Assembly: GCA_963750195.1 (NCBI GenBank)
Contig: CAVVPS010000019.1
Span: 124,001-188,000, forward strand
Length of the DNA: 64,000 bases
Origin: AP-15 sp963750195
Lineage (GTDB): Bacteria; Pseudomonadota; Alphaproteobacteria; ATCC43930; CGMCC-115725
Reading direction: 5' to 3'
Shown: piece after piece, positions 53,259 to 61,959 of the stretch
Layout of the letters: the number at the start of each line of letters is the position of its first letter
How positions within the stretch are numbered: the stretch's first letter is position 1
Translations under genes and position numbers: made by a program
The notes under the pieces: model-generated
The model's database searches: none
What the model was told of the DNA's origin: nothing
Seen by the model: the letters and a program-made list of their open reading frames with translations, nothing else

Positions 53259-55355
53259 GTGGTGATGGCTCTGCTGATCAGCCTCCTCGGACCCTTGGTA
53301 ATAGAGAATGGTGAACGCCGGCTGGGGAAGGTCCCGAGAAAGGCGCGCGCTCTGTTGGCCTATTTGGCAGCCCAGGGGGGCCGGCCGGTCAGCCGCGAAC
53401 GGCTCTCTGACCTGTTGTGGCCGTATCAAGGTTCGGATCAGGCGCGCCACAGTTTGCGCAACTGCCTGTTGGAGCTGCGAAGAGCATTCGGCGAGAGCGC
53501 CGGGCGCTACTTGGCCGCGGAGTTCGCTAATTGCCGACTCCAAGATGTCGAGGTTGACGTCGAGCGTTTTGAGCGGCTTGCGCGGCTGTCGGACCGTTCC
53601 GAGCTGCTCGCCGCGGCCGAGTTGTATCGTGGCGAATTTTTGGCTGACTTTGTCATTGATTCCGAGCCCTTCCAGGAATGGCTGGCAGCCGAGCGGGATC
53701 GCACGCTTGATCTTATCTGCAGCGTCTTGCAGCGCTTGACGGCATCGCAGGACGAAGCGGGCGAGCATGATGCGGCAATCCAATCGGCGCGTAGATTGGC
53801 GGCGCTCGACTCGCTCTCGGAGATTGGTCAGCGCGCGCTGATCCGCGCCTATGCTCACGCCGGAAGACGGCCGGAAGCGCTGCGGCAATACCGCACCTGC
53901 GCTGAAATCCTGAAGCGCGAACTTGGGGTCGCTCCCGATGGCGAAACCCAGGCGCTCGCTAACGAGATAGCGCGTGCGGGCACGGCCGGTGAGGGTGCCG
54001 CCGCCGGCCGTGGGGCCGAGATGACGGATCGTGACACGGCGGCTTTGCCGAACGCGCTTGCCGGAATTCCTGGCAAGCCCGCGATCCAACGACACTTAGC
54101 GCCGATCGTCAAAAAAGCGGGACCAGAATGGCCCTGTGTGCTGCCGAATATTGCGGTGGCTGTCGCGCCTGTGCGCAATCTGACAGGCGACCACCGCCAG
54201 CAGTACCTGGTGGAAGCCTTTACTGACGATCTCGTCACCGACCTCCTGCACCACGGCCGCGGGCTGGCGCTCGCGCGGGTCGCCGAAGAGAGGCGGCCTC
54301 CCGATATCTCTGCGCGGACAGGCAATCCAGAAATCGAATATGTCGTTACCGGGAGCGCTCAACGCAGCGGCGCGACGACGTTCCGGGTCAACATGCAGAT
54401 CACCAACGCGGTGACGGCGGAATACTGCTGGGCAGATCGGTATGAGTTTGATCCGGGAGATCTTGAATCGATCCAGACCAAGATTACCCGCCAGATCTCC
54501 CGAGAGCTTCACCTCCTCGTCCTGCAGCAAGCGAGCCGCCGTGCAGTGATGACCTCCGGCGGCGAGTTCGGGGTCAATGAGTGTCTCTCCCGGGCGACGA
54601 CGGCGATCAAGGGTCGGATCACGCCTGAGCTGACGGCGGAGGCGCAGAGCTGGCTCCTCGCCGCGCTCGCCCACGACCCGCGCAATGTCGAGGCGCTCTC
54701 CGGTCTTGCTGTCACCTGCCAGCATCTCGTCAGCAACCCTTGGTGGGGTGACCCGCATGCCGTTGCGGCGTCCTCCGACCTCGGGCGCGAGGCGGTCGCG
54801 ATCGCGCTCGACCTCGCGCCGGGACATGCCCTTGCGAAATGTATCCAAGGTATGCTGCACTCGGCGGCAGGGCAGCTGGAGGAAGCGGGGCGCGCCATCG
54901 AGCAGGCGCTGGCGCTGGATCCTGGGCTGGGGCTCGCTCACGGGTTCGCCGGGTACAATGCGGCCCTTCTCGGCCGCGCCGACGAGACGTTGCCCGCAGT
55001 AGAGCGGGCGATGCGCTTCGATCGAACGGACCGGCGACACAGCATTTTCCTCTTCTTCGGTGGCTTTGCCGAGCTTCTGCTTGGCCGCACCGAGGCGTCG
55101 ATCGCCTTGCTGCGGAGATCCCTGGAGCGCAATCCCACCTACGGAAGCGCGCAACTGTTTCTGATGGCCGCCCTTTCGCTGGTCGGGCGGGCGGGCGAAG
55201 CCGCTCGCGCGGTGGCGGCGTTCCGCGGGCAATTTCCGGAGTATCCGTCAAACGCGTTCGAGCAGCTATGGCTGTCGCGTTCGGCTTCGCCCATTTATCG
55301 GACGCAGATCGCCCCGGTGTTCGACAAAATTCGAAGTCTCGGTATCGCCGGCTGA
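53259..55355 (+). CDS. BTAD/SARP-like transcriptional regulator with TPR C-terminus
   Basis: 698 residues. The N-terminal OmpR-type winged helix is KARALLAYLAAQGGRPVSRERLSDLLWPYQGSDQARHSLRNCLLELRRAF. A bacterial transcriptional activation domain follows (about 100–250, YRGEFLADFVIDSEPFQEWLAAERDRTLDLICSVLQRL, with QALIRAYAHAGRRPEALRQYRTCAEILKRELGVAP). Then a TolB-N-like segment (VAVAPVRNLTGDHRQQYLVEAFTDDLVTDL) and TPR repeats to the end. Such CadC/SARP-like proteins sense signals and activate nearby operons. GTG 53259 or ATG 53265 may be the start. It follows the PP-loop gene and may regulate it. Confidence 0.88.
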   Translation: MVMALLISLLGPLVIENGERRLGKVPRKARALLAYLAAQGGRPVSRERLSDLLWPYQGSDQARHSLRNCLLELRRAFGESAGRYLAAEFANCRLQDVEVDVERFERLARLSDRSELLAAAELYRGEFLADFVIDSEPFQEWLAAERDRTLDLICSVLQRLTASQDEAGEHDAAIQSARRLAALDSLSEIGQRALIRAYAHAGRRPEALRQYRTCAEILKRELGVAPDGETQALANEIARAGTAGEGAAAGRGAEMTDRDTAALPNALAGIPGKPAIQRHLAPIVKKAGPEWPCVLPNIAVAVAPVRNLTGDHRQQYLVEAFTDDLVTDLLHHGRGLALARVAEERRPPDISARTGNPEIEYVVTGSAQRSGATTFRVNMQITNAVTAEYCWADRYEFDPGDLESIQTKITRQISRELHLLVLQQASRRAVMTSGGEFGVNECLSRATTAIKGRITPELTAEAQSWLLAALAHDPRNVEALSGLAVTCQHLVSNPWWGDPHAVAASSDLGREAVAIALDLAPGHALAKCIQGMLHSAAGQLEEAGRAIEQALALDPGLGLAHGFAGYNAALLGRADETLPAVERAMRFDRTDRRHSIFLFFGGFAELLLGRTEASIALLRRSLERNPTYGSAQLFLMAALSLVGRAGEAARAVAAFRGQFPEYPSNAFEQLWLSRSASPIYRTQIAPVFDKIRSLGIAG

Positions 55356-55428
55356 GCCTCGCCGGGTCTCCCGCGGCGCTCGGCTTCGGCGCAGCTCGCA
55401 GATCCCATCGCACCGGCTTCGCGGTGCG

Positions 55429-57119
55429 TCATGTCCTGACGCCCGGCGACCACGGTTCGGGAGCGCGCGGCTCGATATCGGTCACGACATCGACGACGAC
55501 CGGTTCCCCGGCGCCGAGCGCCTCGGCCAGGGCGGGGGCAATCTCGCCCGGCCGCTCGACTCGGATGCCGCGCACGCCAAAGCTTTTCGCGACCGCGGTG
55601 AAGTCGGTCGGGCCAAAGCGCACTAGCGCCTCGCCGCGGCCCGGCCGGTTGCCGGCGATGCGGCGCACCCCGGTCAGGTTCTGGCCAAAGCCGGAATTGT
55701 TGTTGACGACGACAACGGCCGCAATGCCGCACCGTCGGGCCGATTCGAGCTCGGCCAGATGGTAATAGAAACCGCCATCCCCGGTGAAACATAGGACCGC
55801 CCGGTCCGGCGCCGCGCATTTGGCGCCCAGCGAGGCCGGGAACGACCAGCCGAGCGAGCCGGCAGCGCGCAGATAGGTCTGACCCGAGCCGTTGAAATCG
55901 ATCATCGTTCCGGTCCAGATGCCGGAATATCCGGTATCCGCCACCAGGATGCCGTCGGCCGGCAGCGCCTTGGTGATCTCGGCGCACAGCCGCTCGACCC
56001 GGATCGGCGCCGGTCGTCGTTGACGAGCGGCGCCATCGTCGCGCGCCAATCGGCGACGATGCGCGCCGCTTCCTCGGCAAAGCCGCGATCGCGCGCCGGC
56101 CGGCCGATCGCCCGGCCGAGGCGGGCCACGGTCGCTTTGGGGTCGCCGACCACCCCGATCGTGTTCGGGTAGCTGCGCCCGATCTCGAGCGGGTCGGCGT
56201 CGATCTGCACGATCTTCGTGGTGAGCGGCGGCACGGTCCAGTTCAGGGTAACTTGGTCGCCGGTGTCGCAGCCGACATAGAGCACGAGATCGGCGCCGTG
56301 AACGATGCGATTGGCGGGCGGCGCCGAATAGCTGCCGGGCACGCCAGCCGCCAGTGGATGGCGACTCGGGATCAGAGCCCGGGCGCCTAGCGTGGTCGCG
56401 ATCGGCGCCGCCAGCGCCTCTGCCAGAGCGAGCACCTCCGGCCCGGCTTGCGAGGCCAAGGCTCCGTCGCCGGCAACGATCGCGACGCGTCGAGCCGCGG
56501 TCAATGCCGCGGCAGCGCGCTCGATGTCGTTCTCGTCGGCGACCGGCCGATGCGCCGGAATTTGCCGCGCCTCGGGATCGATGACCGTCGGCTCGCTGGT
56601 TTGGCCGAGTTCGATGACGTCGCCTTGCAAGCCGCAGAAATCGAGATGAGTTGGCCGCGGGGTGTCGGCCAATGCCGCGCGCCAGGCATGGCGCAGCAGG
56701 CGGGGCAATTCGGCGGTCGAATTGACCGGGCTCGAAAACTTGGTCACCGCCGCGAATAGCGGGGCGTGGGCAATTTCCTGATAGCTGTTGCGATGCTGGA
56801 ACGACGGCTCCTTGCGCCCGGTCAATGCGACCACCGGGCTGCGCCCGAGATAGGGGTCCTGCAATCCGGAAGCGAGATTGGCGGCGCCGACCGACTGGGC
56901 CATGCACACCCCCGGTTTCCCGGCGACGCGGGCGTAGCCGTCGGCCATATAAGCCGCGGCCTTTTCGGAATGGGCGAGAATGCGGGTCACGCCCAGATCC
57001 TCGAACTCCATCAGGGTCCGGCGCATCACCGATTCGACGAAGAAGACATGGGTCATACCGGTCCCGGCCAGCGCCCGCGCCAGCCATTGCGCGCCGTTGA
57101 TGGTTCGCTGCTCGCTCAA
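55429..57119 (-). pseudogene. Thiamine-pyrophosphate enzyme (acetolactate synthase/benzoylformate decarboxylase type), one frameshift
   Basis: Reconstructed length is about 560 residues. The N-terminal PYR domain is GAQWLARALAGTGMTHVFFVESVMRRTLMEF and ILAHSEKAAAYMADGYARVAGKPGVCMAQSVGAANLASGL (Glu is replaced by the VES/HSEKAA pattern). The central domain has AADLVLYVGCDTGDQVTL-like sequence. A frame break near 56010 leads into the C-terminal PP domain, with FTGDGGFYYHLAELESARRCGIAAVVVVNNNSGF (GDG-x-NN cofactor motif). The substrate is unknown. It clusters with an SDR, an LLM and VOC genes, which suggests catabolism of an unusual keto acid. Confidence 0.85.
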
Positions 57120-57168
57120 TCTAATTTCCTCCCCTTGGGGACCGCGGGCGACGGCCCGCCTTTTCGGG

Positions 57169-57930
57169 CTAAAGCGTCAGGCCGCCATCGACGATGACCG
57201 TTTGGCCGGTGATCATCGCCGCCCCGGCGCACAGGAAAAACATCGTCTCGGCGATGTCTTCTGGCTTGCACGCGCGCTTCAATGGCGTGCGTTCGATCGA
57301 CGTCTGTTTGCGGTCGGCGGGCCATTCCTTGTTCCACGGGCTGTCGACAAAGCCTGGCGCCACCGCGTTGACCCGGATTTCGGGCGCCAGAGTGCGCGCG
57401 AGACTGCGCGTCAGATTGATCAGCCCGGCCTTGCTGGTCGCATAAGGAATGCTGCTGCCTGATCCCATGACCCCGGCGATCGAGGCGGTGTTGCAGATCG
57501 CCCCCCGCGCCGCTCTCAGCGCCGGCACCGCGGCATGGGCGCAGCGGAACGGCCCGATCAGGTTGGTCGTCAGGATCGTCGACCAGAAATCTTCGGTCAG
57601 CGCGTCGAGGTCGGAAAACGGGATCGGTGTCGGCGTGGCCGGGGTCCCGGCATTGTTGACGAGGAAATCGAGCCGGCCGAGCGCGTCGATCGCACTCGCC
57701 ACCATCCGCTCGGCCTGACCGGCCCGCGACACGTCGCCCGCCGCGGCGACGACCCGACGGCCCTCGGCTTTGAACCGTTCGACTTGAGCCGGCCCGCGCG
57801 GGTCGTCGGGCAGGTGGTTCAGTGCCACCGTCGCGCCGCAGCGCGAGAAGATCTCCACCGCGGCGAGGCCGATGCCCGAGGCCGCGCCGGTAATCAGCGC
57901 CGTTTTACCGGTGAGATCTGCACTGATCAT
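57169..57930 (-). CDS. Short-chain dehydrogenase/reductase
   Basis: 253 residues. Cofactor motif TGAASGIG, NNAG at about 92–95, catalytic Ser in NTASIAG, and YATSK (Y-x-x-x-K). The C-terminus PGFVDSPWNKEWP and GQTVIVDGGLTL is typical of classical SDRs. The first gene of a minus-strand pair with the TPP enzyme, 50 bp upstream of it. Substrate unknown; a ketone or secondary alcohol in the same pathway is likely. Confidence 0.92.
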   Translation of the reverse strand: MISADLTGKTALITGAASGIGLAAVEIFSRCGATVALNHLPDDPRGPAQVERFKAEGRRVVAAAGDVSRAGQAERMVASAIDALGRLDFLVNNAGTPATPTPIPFSDLDALTEDFWSTILTTNLIGPFRCAHAAVPALRAARGAICNTASIAGVMGSGSSIPYATSKAGLINLTRSLARTLAPEIRVNAVAPGFVDSPWNKEWPADRKQTSIERTPLKRACKPEDIAETMFFLCAGAAMITGQTVIVDGGLTL

Positions 57931-58035
57931 GTCGCCCCCTCGGCAGAGATCGTTGTGCGGCCTAGCATGCCCCCGCCACGCCTGCTGTCAAGCCGCCGAC
58001 GGGTCGGCAAGCTCGACCGGCGGCCGTGAGGCCGG

Positions 58036-58860
58036 TCAGAGGAGATCGCGCGCCCGTTCGAGTTCCTCGAACTGGCCATACTGAGAGACCAGCAGAACCT
58101 CGTCGAAGCCCAGCTGCTCCATCCGCTTCAACCGCCGCCGCGCCTCATCCGGAGGACAGACCAGCGCCACGTTGGTGGCCGCGGCGAGCTCCGCGGATTC
58201 GGGCCGGTTAGCGAGATCGACGGCGACATTGGCAAGGACCGCGTTGGTGCCGCCCGCGTCGCGATAGATGCGCATGCCGGCTTCGAGATCGTCCCAGCTG
58301 CTGTACCGGCCGGACGGGGTCCAGCCTTGGCACTCCTTCGCGGCATAGGTGATCCAGCGCGGACTGCGCCAGGCCCCCATCAGAATCGGCGGTCCGCCTT
58401 CGCATCCCGGCCATATCGACAATGTTCCGCCATTAACTGGCTCGCCGCGCCAGACGCGGTGCATGGTCTCGAGCGCAATTCTCATTGCGCGGAAGCGATG
58501 GTCGTAATCGAGGCCGAGCAGTTCGAAATCCGCTCGCGTCGAGCCGCTGCCGACGCCGAGGCGCAGCCGGCCGCCCGACAATGCCTGGACCGACTGCACC
58601 CGATGAGCGAGCTCGATCGGGTGGCGCAACGACAATTGCAATACGCCGATGCCGAGTTCGACGCGCTCGGTCACCGCCGCCAGCACCGCCAGCTCTACCA
58701 ATGGATCGAGGGTCGGCCGCCCGCGGCCCATCGAATCTCCGACCCAGATCCCGGGAAACCCGGCGGCTTCGATGCGCCGGGCATAATCGGCTGTGTGACC
58801 GAGCAGCCGATCATGCGGTCCCGTGCCGGCGCCGAAGCGGACCATTGTGCTTATTTTCAC
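58036..58860 (-). CDS. LLM-class flavin/F420-dependent oxidoreductase
   Basis: About 274 residues. MVRFGAGTGPHDRLLGHTADYARRIEAAGFPGIWVGDSMGRG opens the barrel. VELGIGVLQLSLRHPIELAHRVQSVQALSGGRLRLGVGSGS is the luciferase-like signature. GPPILMGAWRSPRWITYAA follows. It is a second LLM protein in the window but not close to the first in sequence. GTG at 58860 (KISTMVRFG) with GGGGATTTTC before it, or ATG 58845, is the start. Confidence 0.87.
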   Translation of the reverse strand: MKISTMVRFGAGTGPHDRLLGHTADYARRIEAAGFPGIWVGDSMGRGRPTLDPLVELAVLAAVTERVELGIGVLQLSLRHPIELAHRVQSVQALSGGRLRLGVGSGSTRADFELLGLDYDHRFRAMRIALETMHRVWRGEPVNGGTLSIWPGCEGGPPILMGAWRSPRWITYAAKECQGWTPSGRYSSWDDLEAGMRIYRDAGGTNAVLANVAVDLANRPESAELAAATNVALVCPPDEARRRLKRMEQLGFDEVLLVSQYGQFEELERARDLL

Positions 58861-59010
58861 GAAAATCCCCTGTCTCTGGGTGGCGTTGCGGCCAGCATGC
58901 AGCATCTTTGCGGCCGGTGCCAACCGCCGAGCCATCAGAGCGGGCATGCAACGCCCGTTTTGTGGTATCGTTCGCCGGCAAGTCGGACGTGCAAACCAGG
59001 GAGGGTGAAG

Positions 59011-59598
59011 ATGGATACGATCGAAGTTGCGGCCGGATCGCGGACCAAAGGCTTGTTGTCGCGGCTGCCGTCGCGTTTGCACCACAACGCCTTCGTCGTG
59101 AAGGACCACGAGATCAACCGCCGGTTTTTCGAGGATTTGCTCGGTATTCCGCTCGTCGCGACCTGGTGCGAAAAGAATTTCAGCGCCGATTTGCAGCGCG
59201 AGGTGGAGTTCTGCCACACCTTTTTTGCAATGGCCGACGGTGGCGCGCTGGCCTTCTTCCAGTTCGCCGACCCGGAGATGTATGAGCTGACCCAGGCCGA
59301 GAAGCCGGCCAAGATCGGGCGTCACTTCCACATCGCGTTCAAGGCCGAGCCCGATACCTATGAGGAGCTAAAGCAGCGGCTCGAAGCGGCCGGCGAGAAA
59401 TACCGCGAGACCAATCACGGCTATTGCAAATCGATCTATGTCGCCTCGCCCGATGGGCTGATCGTCGAATTCACCCAGGACCCGGAAGACGTGGCCGAGA
59501 TCGACGCGATCCGCCGCGCCGACGCGCACAGCGAACTCGCGCGCTGGCTCGCCGGCGACCGCCACACCAACAACGAATTGCGCGGCCGGCATATCTGA
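59011..59598 (+). CDS. VOC-family (glyoxalase/bleomycin-resistance/dioxygenase) protein
   Basis: 195 residues. SRLHHNAFVVKDHEINRRFFEDLLGIPLVATW holds the first metal ligand. FCHTFFAMADGGALAFFQFADPE, GRHFHIAFKAEPDTYEELKQRLEAAG and SIYVASPDGLIVEFTQDPEDV complete the two-half VOC fold with His/Glu ligands. The role is unknown. AGGGAGGGTGAAG precedes the ATG. Divergent from the LLM gene. Confidence 0.88.
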   Translation: MDTIEVAAGSRTKGLLSRLPSRLHHNAFVVKDHEINRRFFEDLLGIPLVATWCEKNFSADLQREVEFCHTFFAMADGGALAFFQFADPEMYELTQAEKPAKIGRHFHIAFKAEPDTYEELKQRLEAAGEKYRETNHGYCKSIYVASPDGLIVEFTQDPEDVAEIDAIRRADAHSELARWLAGDRHTNNELRGRHI

Positions 59599-59606
59599 CG
59601 CGCCCC

Positions 59607-61769
59607 TCACCTGCGAAATGGGTCGGCCTCGGGACTTACCCAAGCCTCGATAAACGTCTTCCAAAATAAGACCTCCCCGGCATCGGTGGCAGCGGCTTGT
59701 CGCTCGCGGACCCGTCTCATGAACTTCTTTTCATCCGTAAAGTACCGAATAGCCTCCCTGTTGACTTGAGGAGCGCCACGGGAGGCAAGGTCTGCCATGG
59801 CGCCGAAGCCGAGTGAATGCGACCACGTAATGCGGAAAGCGTCGATGGCCAGATGTGAAACAAACTCGTCATTTGCCAGCAGCTTGTTCGCTTTAGCTCG
59901 TACCTCCTTGATCCCTTTCGGCGAGAGACGGACCCACTCGTATAGGATCGTCACAAGTCTGCGCTGATCGGCGATGCTCCCATCTTCCGCGGCTTGCCGG
60001 ATTCGGCTAAGCGCACCCCTATGAAATTGTCTGGCGGTCTTTTCGTCAACGTATCGCTCATCTTCTAATGTATGGCGTTGGTGCTGCGCGGGATAGTGGT
60101 CGTTATAACAACGTTCAGCAAAATTGCAGTACCAGTATAGAGAAGCGACCTTCATTGCGGCGCGAAGCAGCGGAACTCGTGCCGGCTGCGGCAATCGCTC
60201 TCGAACCAATTGATTCAATAACCAATGCAGCCGCAGGTTGTTATTCGACATGGCGAGCATGCCGCGCCCCTCATCCGCCTTCACATCCAAGTCGTCGCCG
60301 ATTTCAAATAACGCAGATACGAGTGGTCCGATGTGTTCTTCTGCAACTTCCGAAGCATGCAATCTCAGTTCATCGAGACAGACGGAAGCGCGCGTGCGAC
60401 CAGACCTCAAAGTTTCGCGTAATGCGTCTCGCAATGTCGACAGAATGAAGTCGCGGTCGCCCGCCCGCCTGATGAGTTCTGAGACAGCCTTGGCAGGCAA
60501 AAGATCTTCGCCTAATGCGAAGCAAAAATAGGTTGGAAAGTGCTCCGCTGAACAGACGAGTCGTTGGCGTCGCCATTCGGCGTCTGACGTGTAATGGGTA
60601 TTCGCCCATACTGCTTCGAGCCGAGGAAATAAGCGACGCAGCGCGATGCGCATCTGCGGGCGCTCGTCCTGCGCGACCTCGGCGAGCAACAGCTCATCAT
60701 ATACAGAAGCCTGATCCCGAGCGGGACTATGCGCCGAACTGTCGGCCCCGCCTGTAAGGCGCGCCGGATTCGCGCGAATGGCCGTGTAAACGCTTGGTTT
60801 GAATAGGCGCAACGCCTCCATTGCAATGAAGTCGGCGCGGTCAACTTCAGATGAAACTGCGGGCCATGTGACTTCGAGCATGCCGATTAGGCGTTTGAGA
60901 TCGCGCGGCGACTTGATAAGTGGAGTGACGAGCCCGAGAATTATGTTCATGACCCTGACCGGGTCCTCGCCATCTTTCGGCAGACAAGTCGCGTCTGCCT
61001 GAGTGAAGAAGGCATCCCGCAAATCGTCCGGCAAGTCCGGGGGTACATCAAACGCTGCCTGAACGATTTTCTCTAAATAATGCGGCCCTTCAGACGGATA
61101 CCTTTCCGTGATTACCTTCTCGGCCAATTCCCGATCAAAAACCAAGACGTACAGAACATTGGGTAGCTGGCCGACCGATTTCACGAGTTTGAAGACTTGG
61201 ATCGCCTCTTCCGGGGAAAGACGGTCTATATCGTCAATCACTACCAGAAACCGGCGATCAACTTTTTCTAGGAGCGCAGAAATCTTTTGGTGCTGGGCCT
61301 CGATGTCATCTTCGTCAGGAAGCAACGACTCGACAGCGTCGGTCACACCACCAACGACGGTACCTGAGCCCGGCGCATAAAGATCAGCCGCCGTCTCGGC
61401 AGCCTTCCCAAATCGAAGTACTCGGAGTGTAAGCTTCTGTAGGGCGTCCAGCGCTTGCTTTCCGATTGATCGGCCAATCGCGGCTTCCAGATCGGAAAAG
61501 AATGCAGCTGTGATTGCGTCGGTCCCGGAGAGCCACCAAGGACTAAACCGGATCAGCTTGAGCTTCTCCTGCTTGATCAGTTCGTCCAGGTGGAAGACCA
61601 CAAGGTTTACCGCGCTGCTCTTGCCACACCCCCACGGACCATTGACGGCGATTACCGTTCCCTTCGGGCCCGGCATCTGCGAGATAGCCCGAGCGAGCGC
61701 CTGAGCAAACGGATCGACCCCAAATTGATCGTCTTGGGGTGTGACGATGGGCGTGTCGTTGGTGAGCAT
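59607..61769 (-). CDS. KAP-family P-loop NTPase
   Basis: 720 residues. Walker A is NGPWGCGKSSAVN (about 43–55), followed by the KAP-typical RFSPWWLSGTDAITAAFFSDLEAAIG. Walker B is FLVVIDDIDRLSPEEAIQVFKLVKSV (about 174 onward), and YLEKIVQAAFDVPP is also conserved. A long C-terminal helical region follows. No clear membrane insert is seen, unlike many KAP NTPases. Known relatives include the PifA phage-exclusion protein, and KAP genes are frequent in defence islands. The gene is lower in GC than its neighbours and stands alone, suggesting acquisition. Its 3' end nearly touches the convergent VOC gene. Confidence 0.88.
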   Translation of the reverse strand: MLTNDTPIVTPQDDQFGVDPFAQALARAISQMPGPKGTVIAVNGPWGCGKSSAVNLVVFHLDELIKQEKLKLIRFSPWWLSGTDAITAAFFSDLEAAIGRSIGKQALDALQKLTLRVLRFGKAAETAADLYAPGSGTVVGGVTDAVESLLPDEDDIEAQHQKISALLEKVDRRFLVVIDDIDRLSPEEAIQVFKLVKSVGQLPNVLYVLVFDRELAEKVITERYPSEGPHYLEKIVQAAFDVPPDLPDDLRDAFFTQADATCLPKDGEDPVRVMNIILGLVTPLIKSPRDLKRLIGMLEVTWPAVSSEVDRADFIAMEALRLFKPSVYTAIRANPARLTGGADSSAHSPARDQASVYDELLLAEVAQDERPQMRIALRRLFPRLEAVWANTHYTSDAEWRRQRLVCSAEHFPTYFCFALGEDLLPAKAVSELIRRAGDRDFILSTLRDALRETLRSGRTRASVCLDELRLHASEVAEEHIGPLVSALFEIGDDLDVKADEGRGMLAMSNNNLRLHWLLNQLVRERLPQPARVPLLRAAMKVASLYWYCNFAERCYNDHYPAQHQRHTLEDERYVDEKTARQFHRGALSRIRQAAEDGSIADQRRLVTILYEWVRLSPKGIKEVRAKANKLLANDEFVSHLAIDAFRITWSHSLGFGAMADLASRGAPQVNREAIRYFTDEKKFMRRVRERQAAATDAGEVLFWKTFIEAWVSPEADPFRR

Positions 61770-61959
61770 CGGTCTCTTTTATTTATACTTGCGCGCTGCG
61801 GCGTGGTCGCTGCATAAAATCGGCCCTGAAGCGGTGTTCGGAAATGCCGGGGCATCGGTCCCTTCTAGCGAGATCCAACCCGGGTAATGGTGTCATATGA
61901 GGTTCATGCCGGTTTGGTAAGCAGCTTCGGTAAATACACAATCCGGAGGAAACCGAGGC

